64,000 bases of DNA from Limosilactobacillus oris (GTDB taxonomy: Bacteria; Bacillota; Bacilli; Lactobacillales; Lactobacillaceae), in contig NZ_CP104398.1 in the NCBI RefSeq assembly GCF_025311495.1, positions 806,001 to 870,000 of the forward strand, read 5' to 3'. Numbering within the stretch: position 1 is the first letter of the stretch; each line of letters starts with the position of its first letter. Under the pieces are notes generated by a model. The model had not been told where the DNA came from. It saw only the letters and a program-made list of their open reading frames with translations, and ran no database searches. Position numbers and translations under genes: made by a program. Shown here piece after piece: positions 25,437 to 34,624 of this stretch.

Positions 25437-27158
25437 TTCCCGGTAACGCTGGTTGCTTTGCCATAATTCTGTCGGTGTCCCGTGCATGGCAAGCTGACCA
25501 TCTTCAATGAAGATTACCTGGTCGACCTGGTCAATTCCCTGCAGGTGGTGGGTAATCCAAATCAGCGTTTTACCAGCGAGCTGCTCGAAAATCGTATTGA
25601 TAACGGCCTGCTCGGTAATCGGGTCAAGACCGACTGTCGGTTCATCCAGCAGGATGATTGGCGTGTCCTTGAGCAGAATCCGCGCCAGGGCCAACCGGTG
25701 GCGTTCCCCACCAGAAAAGCGCAGGCCCGCCTCATCAACCTTGGTGTCTAAACCATGAGGCAGGGCTGCCACCATCTTGGCTAACCCTACTCTTCGGAGG
25801 ACCGCCCAGATGTCATCATCGCTCGCCTCTTCATTTCCCAGCCGAATGTTGTTAGCAATCGTCGTGTTAAACAGGTAGGGTTGCTGGTTGATGACGCTGA
25901 TGTAGTCCGCAATCTGGTCACCAAATTGGTCGGTCGGGACCCCATTCAAAGTCACCTTCCCAGCTGACGGAATCCGGTCGCCACGGAGCAATGCTGCCAG
26001 GGTGCTCTTCCCGGCGCCGCTCCGCCCCAGGATTGCCAGTTTTTCCCCTGGCTTGATGGTTAAACTAATGCCCCGCAACACTTCCTTGCTCGTTTGGGGA
26101 TAAGTGTAGTGGAGATCCTGAACCTTCAGCTCATAGGGGGCCTCAATAGTTGGCGCTGTGCTTGGCCGCTCCGCAAGTGCCGGCAGGTCGTTTAACCGCA
26201 CCAAGGAATTGGTATAAACGTTGGTCTCCTGGGCGGCCGCGGGCAGGGGTGCGATGGCGTCAATCAGCGGAAAGACCGCCAAAACGAAGGCCGCAATCCA
26301 GTTTGCCGGGCCACCGGGCTGACCGCCGAACCGGGCCGCGCCCCAGATAACCAGGCTAAGCACTAACAGCAAGACCAGCACCTGCATCAAGAAGTCGCGA
26401 AGCCGCTCAAACTTATGCATGGCTCGGGCAGTTGCCAGGTATTGCTGTTCATTTTGATCGTGAAGCTGGAGGTAGGCATTACTCCGCCCCGCCAGCACCC
26501 AGTCAGCGATTCCCAGGACGTTATCGGTCAGGTTAACGTAGAGCTGGTCCTTAACCTGCTTCTCATACTCCTGCCGGGCCCCGTTAACCAGCACTGACCA
26601 GAGCGGGATGGCAAAAATCATCAGGCCAAAGAGAAGCAACATCCACAGTCCCATCAGCGGCGACAAGATTCCGAAGGCAACCACAATCAGGGCGTACAAG
26701 CCCCAGGCCACGAACATTGGGAAGAGGGTCCGCAGGTATAAATTCTGGATGTGGTGAATATCATCGGACAGGAGCCCCAGGATATCACCAAGCTGGTACT
26801 TACTAGAAAACGACGCTGCATCATGCTCTAAAGTATTGTAGAGGCGCTGCCGCAAGCGGGAAGTCATCTTGAGTACCCAGTTGTGACTCACCAGCCGTTC
26901 CAGATAACGGAAGGCTGGACGGGTAATCCCGAAAGCCCGGGTCAAAACAATTGGCACGTAGACTAACAGGATATTCTCTGGCCGGGTCGCCGACTTACTG
27001 ATTAGGTAACCGGCACTGAACATTAACCCGGCGCCACAGATAAAAGTAACGATCCCAACGGAAATTGCAAAAATCAACGTTTTCCGGTAACGCCGCAAAA
27101 AGGGCCGGACCCAGCGGTCAGCTTTTAAGGCGCGTAATAAGGGAATCCGCTTAAACAT
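25410..27158 (-). CDS. cydC: Heterodimeric ABC exporter CydC (cytochrome bd assembly)
   Basis: 582 residues with an N-terminal six-helix transmembrane domain (about 20-300) and a C-terminal ATPase: Walker A GRSGAGKST, signature FSGGERHRLALAR, Walker B IILLDEPTVGLD, switch His in WITHHLQ. With CydD it forms the exporter needed for cytochrome bd assembly, linked to thiol/haem handling. It starts directly after the cydD stop. Last gene of cydABDC. Confidence 0.93.
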   Translation of the reverse strand: MFKRIPLLRALKADRWVRPFLRRYRKTLIFAISVGIVTFICGAGLMFSAGYLISKSATRPENILLVYVPIVLTRAFGITRPAFRYLERLVSHNWVLKMTSRLRQRLYNTLEHDAASFSSKYQLGDILGLLSDDIHHIQNLYLRTLFPMFVAWGLYALIVVAFGILSPLMGLWMLLLFGLMIFAIPLWSVLVNGARQEYEKQVKDQLYVNLTDNVLGIADWVLAGRSNAYLQLHDQNEQQYLATARAMHKFERLRDFLMQVLVLLLVLSLVIWGAARFGGQPGGPANWIAAFVLAVFPLIDAIAPLPAAAQETNVYTNSLVRLNDLPALAERPSTAPTIEAPYELKVQDLHYTYPQTSKEVLRGISLTIKPGEKLAILGRSGAGKSTLAALLRGDRIPSAGKVTLNGVPTDQFGDQIADYISVINQQPYLFNTTIANNIRLGNEEASDDDIWAVLRRVGLAKMVAALPHGLDTKVDEAGLRFSGGERHRLALARILLKDTPIILLDEPTVGLDPITEQAVINTIFEQLAGKTLIWITHHLQGIDQVDQVIFIEDGQLAMHGTPTELWQSNQRYRELKKADQGL

Positions 27159-28868
27159 CTAGTCTTCACCCCGCATTTCTTTCATCAACTGCTGGAAGTA
27201 TTCATTGTGCTGCTGGAGATCAGCAAAGGTCCCCTGCCCAACTAACCGGCCATGATTCATCACCAAAATATAATCCATCTCTTTCATCCAGTGCAGCCGG
27301 TGGGTAGCGAAAAATACCAGCCGGTGATCCATCAGCGGCAGCATCCGCTTCTTCAAGTCTAACTCGGTTTCAATATCCAGGTGGGCAGTCGGTTCGTCAA
27401 AGATCATGACCCGCCGCTGTTTATCCAGGAAGGCCCGGGCTAAGGCAATCCGCTGGGCCTGACCACCGGACAGCACCCGGCGGCCGCTGCCGATTACAGT
27501 GTCCAATCCGTCTGGCAGGTCGGCAAGGAGGTCCTCTAAGCCAACCACCTTGATTGCCTGCAAGACCTGCTCATCGTTAACGTCCGGAGTGTAAAAGGCG
27601 ATATTTTCCCGCAGGGTCGCCGTAAAGACGTACGGGTTTTGTGGAATATAGAGCAGCTGTTTGCGCCAGTCAGGGATATCGAGGGTGGCCGCGGCCTGCC
27701 CCTGGATGGTAATTTGGCCCGCGGTAGGGGTCAAGAAACCGCTGAGCAGGTTGATCAGGGTCGTCTTCCCGGCGCCGCTCATCCCAATAATGCCGACCTT
27801 CTGGTAGCCACGAATGCTTAATGACAGGGGCGCGATAGCAACCCCATTCGGGTACTTAAACTGAATCTGGTCCAGCTTTAATTCGTCCTCCGCCTGCCAT
27901 TCATGCAGGGAAAGGTCAGCCGTTGGGGCCACCGGCCGGTTAATCAACTGGTGAATCCGTTTAAACGAATTTTTCCCGTTGAGGGTCGCATGGAAGTCGC
28001 TGGCAAAGTTGCGAATTGGCAAGAAATATTCCGGCGCCAAGATTAAGACGGCGAGGGCGGGATATAAGTCGATTTTCCCCTTAATCAGGTCAAAACCGAG
28101 ATAAACCGCAATTACCGCAATCGAAAGGGTCGTGAAGAAGTCCAGTGCAAAAGTTGACAGCATGGCAATCTTCAACACCCGCATCGTCCGTTCCCGGAAG
28201 TGCTCGCTCGAATTGAAAATGCTTCTGGAATAGCGTTTGCTCAGGCCCAAGTACTTCAGGGTCGCAATTCCCCGCAGTGAATCAATAAAATTATTTGATA
28301 ATTTCTGGAAGTTGCCAAACTGCTTCTCCGCCTTCGCCTGGGCCGCCTTCCCGAGAATAATCATAAACATTACGATTAACGGATACATAATCAGCAGGAT
28401 AATTGCCGAACGCAGGTCTAAGAAGCCGGCCGCAATCAGGACAATCACCGGCACAATCATCATCGTCAGGGTCTTTGAAAAGATTAGCTTGATGTACTGA
28501 CGGACTTCCGCCACCCCGTCAAGGACCATCGTAATCATGCTCCCCGTCCCCTGCGCTTGCACTAACGCGGGGCCCTGTTGGAAGAGCTTGGACAGCAACC
28601 GGCGGCGTAATACCTGCGCGGTCTGCCCCGCGTAATAGTCTAACCAGCGTTCACTCAGCAAGTTCAAGAGCTGGCGGCCGGTGAAGCACACCGCAAACGC
28701 CAGCAGCGGCGGCCAGTTTAGCGCATGTCCCTGCCATAATTGCGTGATCACGGCGCTCAGTGCCAGCGCTTGTCCAACAATCAAAAAAGCCTGCAGAACA
28801 TCCAGTCCCGCAAGCTTCCGACTGATTGATTTAGCTCCCGCGAGTTGAAATAGCTCTCGATCAATCAT
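27159..28868 (-). CDS. cydD: Heterodimeric ABC exporter CydD (cytochrome bd assembly)
   Basis: 569 residues from ATG 28868 (MIDRELFQLAGAKS); the longer frame is rejected because it would overlap cydB by 85 bp. The start shares one base with the cydB stop (TAATG). N-terminal transmembrane domain, then ATPase with GMSGAGKTT, LSGGQAQRIALARAF, MIFDEPTAHLD and FATHRL. Partner of CydC. Confidence 0.93.
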   Translation of the reverse strand: MIDRELFQLAGAKSISRKLAGLDVLQAFLIVGQALALSAVITQLWQGHALNWPPLLAFAVCFTGRQLLNLLSERWLDYYAGQTAQVLRRRLLSKLFQQGPALVQAQGTGSMITMVLDGVAEVRQYIKLIFSKTLTMMIVPVIVLIAAGFLDLRSAIILLIMYPLIVMFMIILGKAAQAKAEKQFGNFQKLSNNFIDSLRGIATLKYLGLSKRYSRSIFNSSEHFRERTMRVLKIAMLSTFALDFFTTLSIAVIAVYLGFDLIKGKIDLYPALAVLILAPEYFLPIRNFASDFHATLNGKNSFKRIHQLINRPVAPTADLSLHEWQAEDELKLDQIQFKYPNGVAIAPLSLSIRGYQKVGIIGMSGAGKTTLINLLSGFLTPTAGQITIQGQAAATLDIPDWRKQLLYIPQNPYVFTATLRENIAFYTPDVNDEQVLQAIKVVGLEDLLADLPDGLDTVIGSGRRVLSGGQAQRIALARAFLDKQRRVMIFDEPTAHLDIETELDLKKRMLPLMDHRLVFFATHRLHWMKEMDYILVMNHGRLVGQGTFADLQQHNEYFQQLMKEMRGED

Positions 28869-29887
28869 TAATAATTTGCCTCCCCTACGCGTGGCATAGC
28901 GATCCGCTTCCGGAAAATCCAGTAAGCCCAGACCGTGTATGCCAAGACGCATGGTACCAAAATAACCGTGGCAATCGTCATCACAATTAAGGTGTAATTG
29001 GATGAGGATGCACTCTGAATCATCAAATCAAACTTGCTGCTGATTGAAGAAATCATTACCCGTGGGAAGAGTCCACAGAAAATCAGTGCAACCAGCGCAA
29101 TCAAGGTTAAGCCGCTCGCCGTAAATGCTTGCCCCTGCTTGTTCTTAAAGGTCGAAATGTGGGCCCAAACAGAGAAGCCGACGATCAGAACCAGGCATGC
29201 CAGCGTGGCGATTGGGTGAACCGCCAGGAAGTCGGTCTGGAACAATAGGAGCAGTGCGAAGACTACTTCACCAACGTACAGTACCCAGTAGAGTGCCTGA
29301 GCATAGTTCTGGGACCGTTCAGAGATCGGGCCCTTGGTCTTCAAAGTAATGTAGTTTAGACCATGCAGGTAGGTCAGCAGTGCCAGGGCAATCCCGCCAA
29401 CGATTGAGAACCAGTTAAAGTAGTCAAAGAAGTGGGCATGGATATTGCCCGCGGCATCAATTGGCATCCCCTTGATCATCGAGATGAACATCACCCCGAA
29501 GAGGAAAGGAGCAAAGAAGCTGGACCAGACCATAATCCGGTCCCAAATCGGCTTCTTGCTATCAGAACTCTTCGCCCGGAACTCGAAGGAAACACCCCGG
29601 AGAATCAAGCTGACCAAAATCAGCAGTAGAATCAGGTAGTAACCAGAAAACAGGGTTGCGTACCAGTACGGGAATGACGCGAACATGGCACCACCAGCGG
29701 TGATTAGCCATACCTCATTGCCGTCCCAGACCGGGCCAATTGACCGGATCAGCTGCGTCCGTTCACCTTCGTTGTGTGCAAGCGTGCCAACAGCCATACC
29801 GACCCCATAATCGAAGCCATCCAGGAAGAAGAAGCCCGCAAACAGGACGCCAATCAGGATAAACCATAAGATTTGCAGAAATGACAT
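28868..29887 (-). CDS. cydB: Cytochrome bd ubiquinol oxidase subunit II
   Basis: 339 residues, about eight transmembrane helices, starting MSFLQILWFILIGVLFAGFFFLDGFDYGVG, with the family motif FFLDGFDYGVG. With CydA it forms the quinol oxidase that reduces oxygen to water. Its start follows the cydA stop directly (28888/28889-style abutment at 29887/29888). Confidence 0.95.
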   Translation of the reverse strand: MSFLQILWFILIGVLFAGFFFLDGFDYGVGMAVGTLAHNEGERTQLIRSIGPVWDGNEVWLITAGGAMFASFPYWYATLFSGYYLILLLILVSLILRGVSFEFRAKSSDSKKPIWDRIMVWSSFFAPFLFGVMFISMIKGMPIDAAGNIHAHFFDYFNWFSIVGGIALALLTYLHGLNYITLKTKGPISERSQNYAQALYWVLYVGEVVFALLLLFQTDFLAVHPIATLACLVLIVGFSVWAHISTFKNKQGQAFTASGLTLIALVALIFCGLFPRVMISSISSKFDLMIQSASSSNYTLIVMTIATVILVPCVLAYTVWAYWIFRKRIAMPRVGEANY

Positions 29888-31321
29888 TTAGAAGGCCCCC
29901 TTTGCGAATGGATCCGTGGCCTTTTTATCTGCCTGGGCCTCATCCCATTCCACTGGGTCGTTACGCAGGAAGCGAACGATCAGTGCAATCAGGATAATTG
30001 CCAGAACGGTAAAGAGGACGAAGTAAACAATATTGGACGTCAACAGTGACGCAACCGAAACGTTTGGCGAAACACTCTGGGCAATGGTGAAAAGTCCGTA
30101 AACGGTCCACGGTGCCCGACCAAACTCGGTAATGAACCAACCAGCGGTGTTAGCCAGGAATGGTGAGAAGGTCAAAATTGCCAAGACCCAAAGCATCCAC
30201 CGGTGGTTGTAAAGGGTTGGCTTACTCTTCCTGGTCATAATCAAACCGACGATTGATACCAAGAAAAGTAATGCCCCAAAGCCACACATTACCCGGAAAC
30301 TCCAGAAGAGGGTGTTAACCGGAACGTAGTAGTTCATCTTCTGCCCATCAATGTGGGTACCATACTTCTTTTCAAGCTGGGCGTTGATTTCTTCCATCCC
30401 TTCAACTGAACCAGACAGTTTGTGATAGGAAAGAACACTCAGAACACCAGGAATTTCAACCTTCCCCTTGACCTGATGGGTCTTGGTATCGGCAATCCCA
30501 ACGACCGTCCACGGTGCCGGACTCTTGGTGGTCTTGTAAACCGCTTCGGTCGCCGCAAACTTCATTGGTTGTTCCTTGATCAGGTACTGCATCTGCATAT
30601 CACCGGCGACGATGGCACCCAGTGAGAAGATCAGCATCAAGGTCAAGCCGATCCGCATCGTCTTGTGGTAAATCAGCTTGTTTTCATCGGACAGGGCCCG
30701 CTTCTTCAGTAGCTGAAAAGCGGCCAGCCCAGTGATAATGGTGGCCCCAGTCAGGACCGCAGTCAATAGAACATGAGAATATTCAAACATTAATTGCGGG
30801 TTAGACAGTAAGGCGCCAAAGTCGACCATTTCGGCCCGGCCGTTGCGAACGGTAAAGCCAACCGGGTGCTGCATGAACGAGTTCGCTGATAAAATCCACA
30901 GGGCGGACGTCATGGTCCCAAAGACAATCATCCACATAAAGAATAAGTGCAGCCCCTTCTTGACCCGGTCCCAGGTAAAGACCCACAGACCGATAAAGGT
31001 TGATTCAATAAAGAACGACAGCAGAGCTTCAAAGGCTAGTGGCGCACCAAAGATATCCCCCATGAACCGGGAGTAGTCTGACCAGTTCATCCCAAATTGG
31101 AATTCCTGAATCAGCCCGGTAACAACACCGACTGCAAAACTCAGCATAAAAATATTGCCCCAGAACTTCGTCATCTTTTTATATGACGGGTTGTTCGTAT
31201 GGACATACATGCTTTCCATAATTGCAACGACGAGGCCCGTCCCAATGGTAAATGGGACGAAGAAAAAGTGGAAAACCGTCGTCATCGCAAACTGGAAACG
31301 CGCTAAACTAACAATATCCAT
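29888..31321 (-). CDS. cydA: Cytochrome bd ubiquinol oxidase subunit I
   Basis: 477 residues from ATG 31321 (MDIVSLARFQFAMTTVFHFFF), preceded by GGAGGGG; the frame extends further upstream but without a ribosome-binding site. The haem b595 ligand His lies in TTVFHFFF near residue 18, and the quinol-binding Q-loop is short, as in Gram-positive enzymes. Heads the cydABDC operon. These bacteria usually need exogenous haem, since no haem genes are seen here. Confidence 0.95.
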   Translation of the reverse strand: MDIVSLARFQFAMTTVFHFFFVPFTIGTGLVVAIMESMYVHTNNPSYKKMTKFWGNIFMLSFAVGVVTGLIQEFQFGMNWSDYSRFMGDIFGAPLAFEALLSFFIESTFIGLWVFTWDRVKKGLHLFFMWMIVFGTMTSALWILSANSFMQHPVGFTVRNGRAEMVDFGALLSNPQLMFEYSHVLLTAVLTGATIITGLAAFQLLKKRALSDENKLIYHKTMRIGLTLMLIFSLGAIVAGDMQMQYLIKEQPMKFAATEAVYKTTKSPAPWTVVGIADTKTHQVKGKVEIPGVLSVLSYHKLSGSVEGMEEINAQLEKKYGTHIDGQKMNYYVPVNTLFWSFRVMCGFGALLFLVSIVGLIMTRKSKPTLYNHRWMLWVLAILTFSPFLANTAGWFITEFGRAPWTVYGLFTIAQSVSPNVSVASLLTSNIVYFVLFTVLAIILIALIVRFLRNDPVEWDEAQADKKATDPFAKGAF

Positions 31322-31397
31322 TGTTAATCCCCTCCAGTAAACGAAATAACTTATCACAGTTTAACAATAATTGCTTATTACATGTTAAGTTTACAAC

Positions 31398-31411
31398 GCA
31401 AAGCGCTTACT
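31398..31411 (-). promoter_or_regulatory. cre-like site upstream of cydA
   Basis: GCAAAGCGCTTACT matches the cre consensus at 12 of 14 positions with the AAGCGCTT core intact. It is about 80 bp upstream of the cydA start. Suggests CcpA control of cytochrome bd; no clear -35/-10 pair could be assigned here. Confidence 0.5.
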
Positions 31412-31559
31412 TTCAAGGACGATTAAATTTTTTATATCTATATTTTGGCGACCTAGTGATTGATAATGGCTAGTGGCTTTCCTTGACTATCGACTAATAA
31501 AAATCAAATCATAAGAAAGAAGTGCCGGCGGGCTTTTAAACGACTAATCAGTAGATAAC

Positions 31560-31650
31560 AGAATTGAAGGTGTGCGGTGATCTATTCACCTCTATGCAGC
31601 ACCTATAAAAAAAGCGGGAGTGCGCTACACACCTTCATTTCACTCCCCCT
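31560..31650 (-). terminator. Structured element with terminator-like hairpin between rplL and cydA
   Basis: On the minus strand GGGAGTG and CACTCCC (31641-31647, 31616-31622) form a stem followed by CGCTTTTTTT. A second pair, GAAGGTGTG (31566-31574) with CACACCTTC (31628-31636), interleaves with it, so the two stems exclude one another or form a pseudoknot. No ORF is seen in this 420-bp gap apart from the cydA leader. Confidence 0.5.
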
Positions 31651-31696
31651 TTTCAAGTCCTAATAATAAGTCAGCTCCGCCGTGACAGAATTAATT

Positions 31697-31733
31697 TTAA
31701 AATAAAAAAGAGGCTGGGTTAATACCCAACCTC
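31697..31733 (-). terminator. rplL terminator
   Basis: Stem 31710-31733 (GAGGCTGGG with CCCAACCTC) followed on the minus strand by CTTTTTTATTTTAAAA. Confidence 0.88.
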
Positions 31734-31742
31734 GCTAAAGAA

Positions 31743-32108
31743 CTATTTAAGGGTAACAGTAGCACCAGCGGCTTCAAGCTTTTCCTTGATGTCGTTAGCT
31801 TCGTCTTCCTTAACGTCTTCCTTGATAGCAGAAGGAGCACCGTCAACAAGGTCCTTAGCGTCCTTCAGGCCAACACCAGTGATGTCCTTAACGGCCTTAA
31901 TAACCTTAACCTTAGCGGCACCTGGTTCAGTCAATTCAACAGTGAAGCTGTCCTTAGCAGCAGCGTCGCCACCGGCAGCACCGGCAACAGCAACTGGGGC
32001 AGCAGCTGAAACGTCGAATTCTTCTTCGATTGCCTTAACAAGATCGTTAAGGTCAGAAATTGATGCTTCCTTTAATGAAGCAATGATAGCATCCTTATCA
32101 AAAGCCAT
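31743..32108 (-). CDS. rplL: Ribosomal protein L7/L12
   Basis: 121 residues from ATG 32108 ([16 protein letters not shown]), preceded by GGAGG. N-terminal dimerisation helices, Ala/Gly-rich hinge (about 38-52) and the C-terminal domain ending AGATVTLK that recruits translation factors. Encoded after rplJ; four copies normally bind L10 on the ribosome stalk. Confidence 0.98.
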   Translation of the reverse strand: MAFDKDAIIASLKEASISDLNDLVKAIEEEFDVSAAAPVAVAGAAGGDAAAKDSFTVELTEPGAAKVKVIKAVKDITGVGLKDAKDLVDGAPSAIKEDVKEDEANDIKEKLEAAGATVTLK

Positions 32109-32170
32109 GTTTATTTCCTCCAATATTTAGGTAATTGATTTTGATTTGATATTGAACCGATAAACGGTAA

Positions 32171-32671
32171 TTATGCGGCTTCGTCTTCCTTGTCGGCAAC
32201 GGCCTTGACTGCCCGGGCAATCTTCCGCATTGGGTCTTGCAATGCAGATGCAAGCATGGACAACAGGTCTTCACGACTAGGCATCGTAGCGTATTCGTTG
32301 ATTTCATCAAGAGTCTTGACACTCTTTTCGATGAAGCCACCCTTGATTTCAAGAGCGTCGTGATCGTCAGCGAACTTCTTCAAGATCTTAGCTGGGGCAA
32401 TTGGGTCCTCATCGGAGAAAGCCACAGCAGTTGGACCAACAAAAGTTGACCGCAGATCTTCGTAGTCGGTACCTTCAACGGCCCGGTCAAGAATCTTGTT
32501 CTTGATAACTGACATCTTGACACCGGCATCACGGAGCTGCTTACGCAAGTCAGTAACTTCGGCAACAGTCAAACCACGGTAATCAACAACGATAGCTGAT
32601 TGGGCGGCGTTAATCAAATCAGCGGTTTGCTTAACGACTTCCGCCTTCTTAGCAATAGCTGCTTCACTCAT
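32171..32671 (-). CDS. rplJ: Ribosomal protein L10
   Basis: 166 residues; the N-terminal rRNA-binding domain includes [25 protein letters not shown], and the C-terminal helix binds L7/L12. The operon rplJL is preceded by a classic L10 leader through which L10 represses its own synthesis. Confidence 0.98.
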   Translation of the reverse strand: MSEAAIAKKAEVVKQTADLINAAQSAIVVDYRGLTVAEVTDLRKQLRDAGVKMSVIKNKILDRAVEGTDYEDLRSTFVGPTAVAFSDEDPIAPAKILKKFADDHDALEIKGGFIEKSVKTLDEINEYATMPSREDLLSMLASALQDPMRKIARAVKAVADKEDEAA

Positions 32672-32689
32672 GAATTTTCACCTCCTGCA

Positions 32690-32820
32690 ATGTATTTTGA
32701 TCGGATTTATAAAAAAATCCCTATGACCGCAGACATAGAGAAGGAATTTACATTTCTTCCTCGGCAGGCAATATTAAGGCTTGCGCCACCTGAGTCTTAG
32801 GCAGAGTCATATTTAATCAA
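32690..32820 (-). promoter_or_regulatory. Ribosomal L10 leader with attenuator
   Basis: The 5' UTR of rplJ on the minus strand contains GCCTAAGACTCAGGTGGCG and GCCTGCCGAGGAAG, matching the L10-binding leader, followed by a hairpin CTATG/CATAG and TTTTTTT (about 32708-32735). Excess L10 stabilises the terminator form, adjusting rplJL transcription. Confidence 0.85.
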
Positions 32821-32827
32821 CTTTAAT

Positions 32828-32857
32828 AGTATAGCATAGTCGTTGGCTTGCTGTAAA
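32828..32857 (-). promoter_or_regulatory. rplJL promoter
   Basis: On the minus strand TTTACA (32852-32857), an 18-bp spacer ending TATGC, and TATACT (32828-32833); start expected near 32821 at the top of the L10 leader. Confidence 0.65.
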
Positions 32858-32973
32858 GCACCTTTTGCAATCTATCCCGATTCCTTTTTCGAATTATAAT
32901 TCTTCTAAAATAAGCATTTTACATTAAGTAAGGAAATCATTAAACTGGATATCGTAAAGAAGGAGTGATTAAT

Positions 32974-34401
32974 TTGCATAATCAAGGCCATATCCGGCAC
33001 ACGCTCCAGTCCCGTCACCTGTCAATGATCGCTCTTGGCGGCACGATCGGTACCGGCTTGTTTATTGCCTCCGGTTCAGCTATCACCACGGCGGGTCCCG
33101 GTGGCAGCCTCGTCGCCTATTCCATTATGGGACTAATGGTGTTCTTTTTGATGACCAGTCTAGCTGAAATGGCAACCTATAATCCCCGCAGCGGGTCGTT
33201 TGCAGAGTACGCCAACCGCTACGTCGACCCAGCGCTCGGCTTCGCAATGGGCTGGAATTACTGGTTCTGCGGTGCGATTACCGTGGCGGTTGAACTGTCG
33301 ACCGTTGGCATCGTCATGAACTTCTGGTTTCCCCACGTTCCCGGCTGGATTTTCAGCCTGCTTGCCTTTGTCATTATTTTTATCATTAACTATTTCTCGG
33401 TTCGGGCATACGGGGAAACCGAGTTTTGGCTGGCCCTGCTCAAAGTCGCGGCCGTAGTTATCTTCGTAATTGTCGGCATTGCGGTTATCATGGGCCTAAT
33501 CGGTGGGCATCACGCGCTCGGCTTTAAGAACTTTACCTACAAGCAAGCGCCGTTTGTCAACGGAATTCCCGGCATCATCAGTGCCTTTGTCGTCTCCGGC
33601 TTCTCCTTTCAGGGAACCGAAATGGTCGGCATTGCCGCCGGGGAGTCTGCCGATCCGCAGCACAGTGTTCCCCGGGCAATCCATGCGACATTCTGGCGAA
33701 TCTTATTATTCTACGTCCTGACGATTTTTGTCATCGCCTGCATCCTGCCCTACACGAATAAGAACCTATTGAGTTCCGACGTCAAGGATATTATCACCAG
33801 TCCCTTCACGCTGATTTTCCAGTATGCGGGGCTGTGCTACGCTGCGGGCATCATGAATTTCGTAATCTTAATTGCGGTCCTGTCATCGGCTAATTCCTGG
33901 CTGTACGCCATCTCCCGAATCCTCTTCTCCCAGTCAATGGACGGTTTCCTCTGGACGGGATTCCGGGCCGTTAACCGCCGGGGGATTCCCATTTTGAGTT
34001 TTCTGGCAATGGCCGCGCTTAGCCTCGCCATGTGGGCCCTCCAATTTATCGGTCCCAACGTCTACAACTACCTGATTTCCGCGAATAGCTTAGGCGGCTT
34101 TATGGAGTGGCTGGGGATTGCTATTGCTCATTTCCGCTTCCGCCGTGGTTTCCTGCGGCAGGGCCATTCACTGGACGAATTGGACTACCACGCCGGCCTT
34201 TTCCCGTTCGGTCCCATCTTTGCCTTTGTCCTTTGTGTCATTGTGATTGCGGGACAGAACGTTGACGCCTTCATCAAACTGGACTGGTCCAACATCCTGA
34301 TTACCTACATGTCCGTCCCGCTCTTTATCTTCTTCTACTTCTATTACAAGCTACGACACCACACACACCTGGTACCATTAGACAGGATGAAATTAAAATA
34401 A
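32974..34401 (+). CDS. Amino acid permease (APC family)
   Basis: About 475 residues with 12 transmembrane helices. TTG 32974 is preferred (AAGGAG eight bases upstream); a GTG at 32965 overlaps that site. The first helix carries GGTIGTGLFIASG, the substrate-backbone binding motif of the amino acid transporter branch. FQGTEMVGIAAGE is the helix 6 motif of this branch. Cytoplasmic membrane proton symporter; the substrate cannot be told, though basic or aromatic amino acid/GABA-type permeases are the nearest group. Confidence 0.92.
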   Translation: MHNQGHIRHTLQSRHLSMIALGGTIGTGLFIASGSAITTAGPGGSLVAYSIMGLMVFFLMTSLAEMATYNPRSGSFAEYANRYVDPALGFAMGWNYWFCGAITVAVELSTVGIVMNFWFPHVPGWIFSLLAFVIIFIINYFSVRAYGETEFWLALLKVAAVVIFVIVGIAVIMGLIGGHHALGFKNFTYKQAPFVNGIPGIISAFVVSGFSFQGTEMVGIAAGESADPQHSVPRAIHATFWRILLFYVLTIFVIACILPYTNKNLLSSDVKDIITSPFTLIFQYAGLCYAAGIMNFVILIAVLSSANSWLYAISRILFSQSMDGFLWTGFRAVNRRGIPILSFLAMAALSLAMWALQFIGPNVYNYLISANSLGGFMEWLGIAIAHFRFRRGFLRQGHSLDELDYHAGLFPFGPIFAFVLCVIVIAGQNVDAFIKLDWSNILITYMSVPLFIFFYFYYKLRHHTHLVPLDRMKLK

Positions 34402-34420
34402 CTCGGACTTAACGTAAATG

Positions 34421-34608
34421 GAGAGTGAGAAAAAACGCTCCAAATCGGCTAGCAAGCTGATTTGGGGCGTTTGTCTTCGAACCTCCACAAGGATGGCTAA
34501 GTTGGTCAAACGCTGATAAATCAGCGTTGGAACTGCCAGCCAGCTACTGCGCTGAGGCATTACTAACTTTAAAATATTAAAGAGGTTGAGTTAATTCCCA
34601 GCCTCCAT
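34421..34608. repeat. Family D repeat, copy 1
   Basis: A ~190-bp intergenic element starting GAGAGTGAGAAAAAACGCTC. It contains hairpin 34435-34470 (CCAAATCGGCT / AGCTGATTTGG), the GATAAATCAGCG segment, GCCAGCCAGCTACTGCGCTG, and a closing stem AGAGGTTGAG / CCCAGCCTC that can end the leftward aminotransferase transcript. Nearly identical to 35994-36180. Confidence 0.85.
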
Positions 34609-34624
34609 TTTTCTATAAATTAAT

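Noticed and set aside
27159-28952. Longer CydD start at 28952
   Set aside because: Would overlap cydB by 85 bp; MIDRELF at 28868 fits the family and the TAATG junction.
30801-31340. Short ORFs inside and opposite cydA
   Set aside because: Overlap the conserved cydA frame; no independent signal.
31322-31500. FNR box or Rex site for cydA
   Set aside because: TTGATAATGGC and TTGACTATCGAC lack the second half-site; no TTGTG-N8-CACAA found. Only a cre-like site remains.
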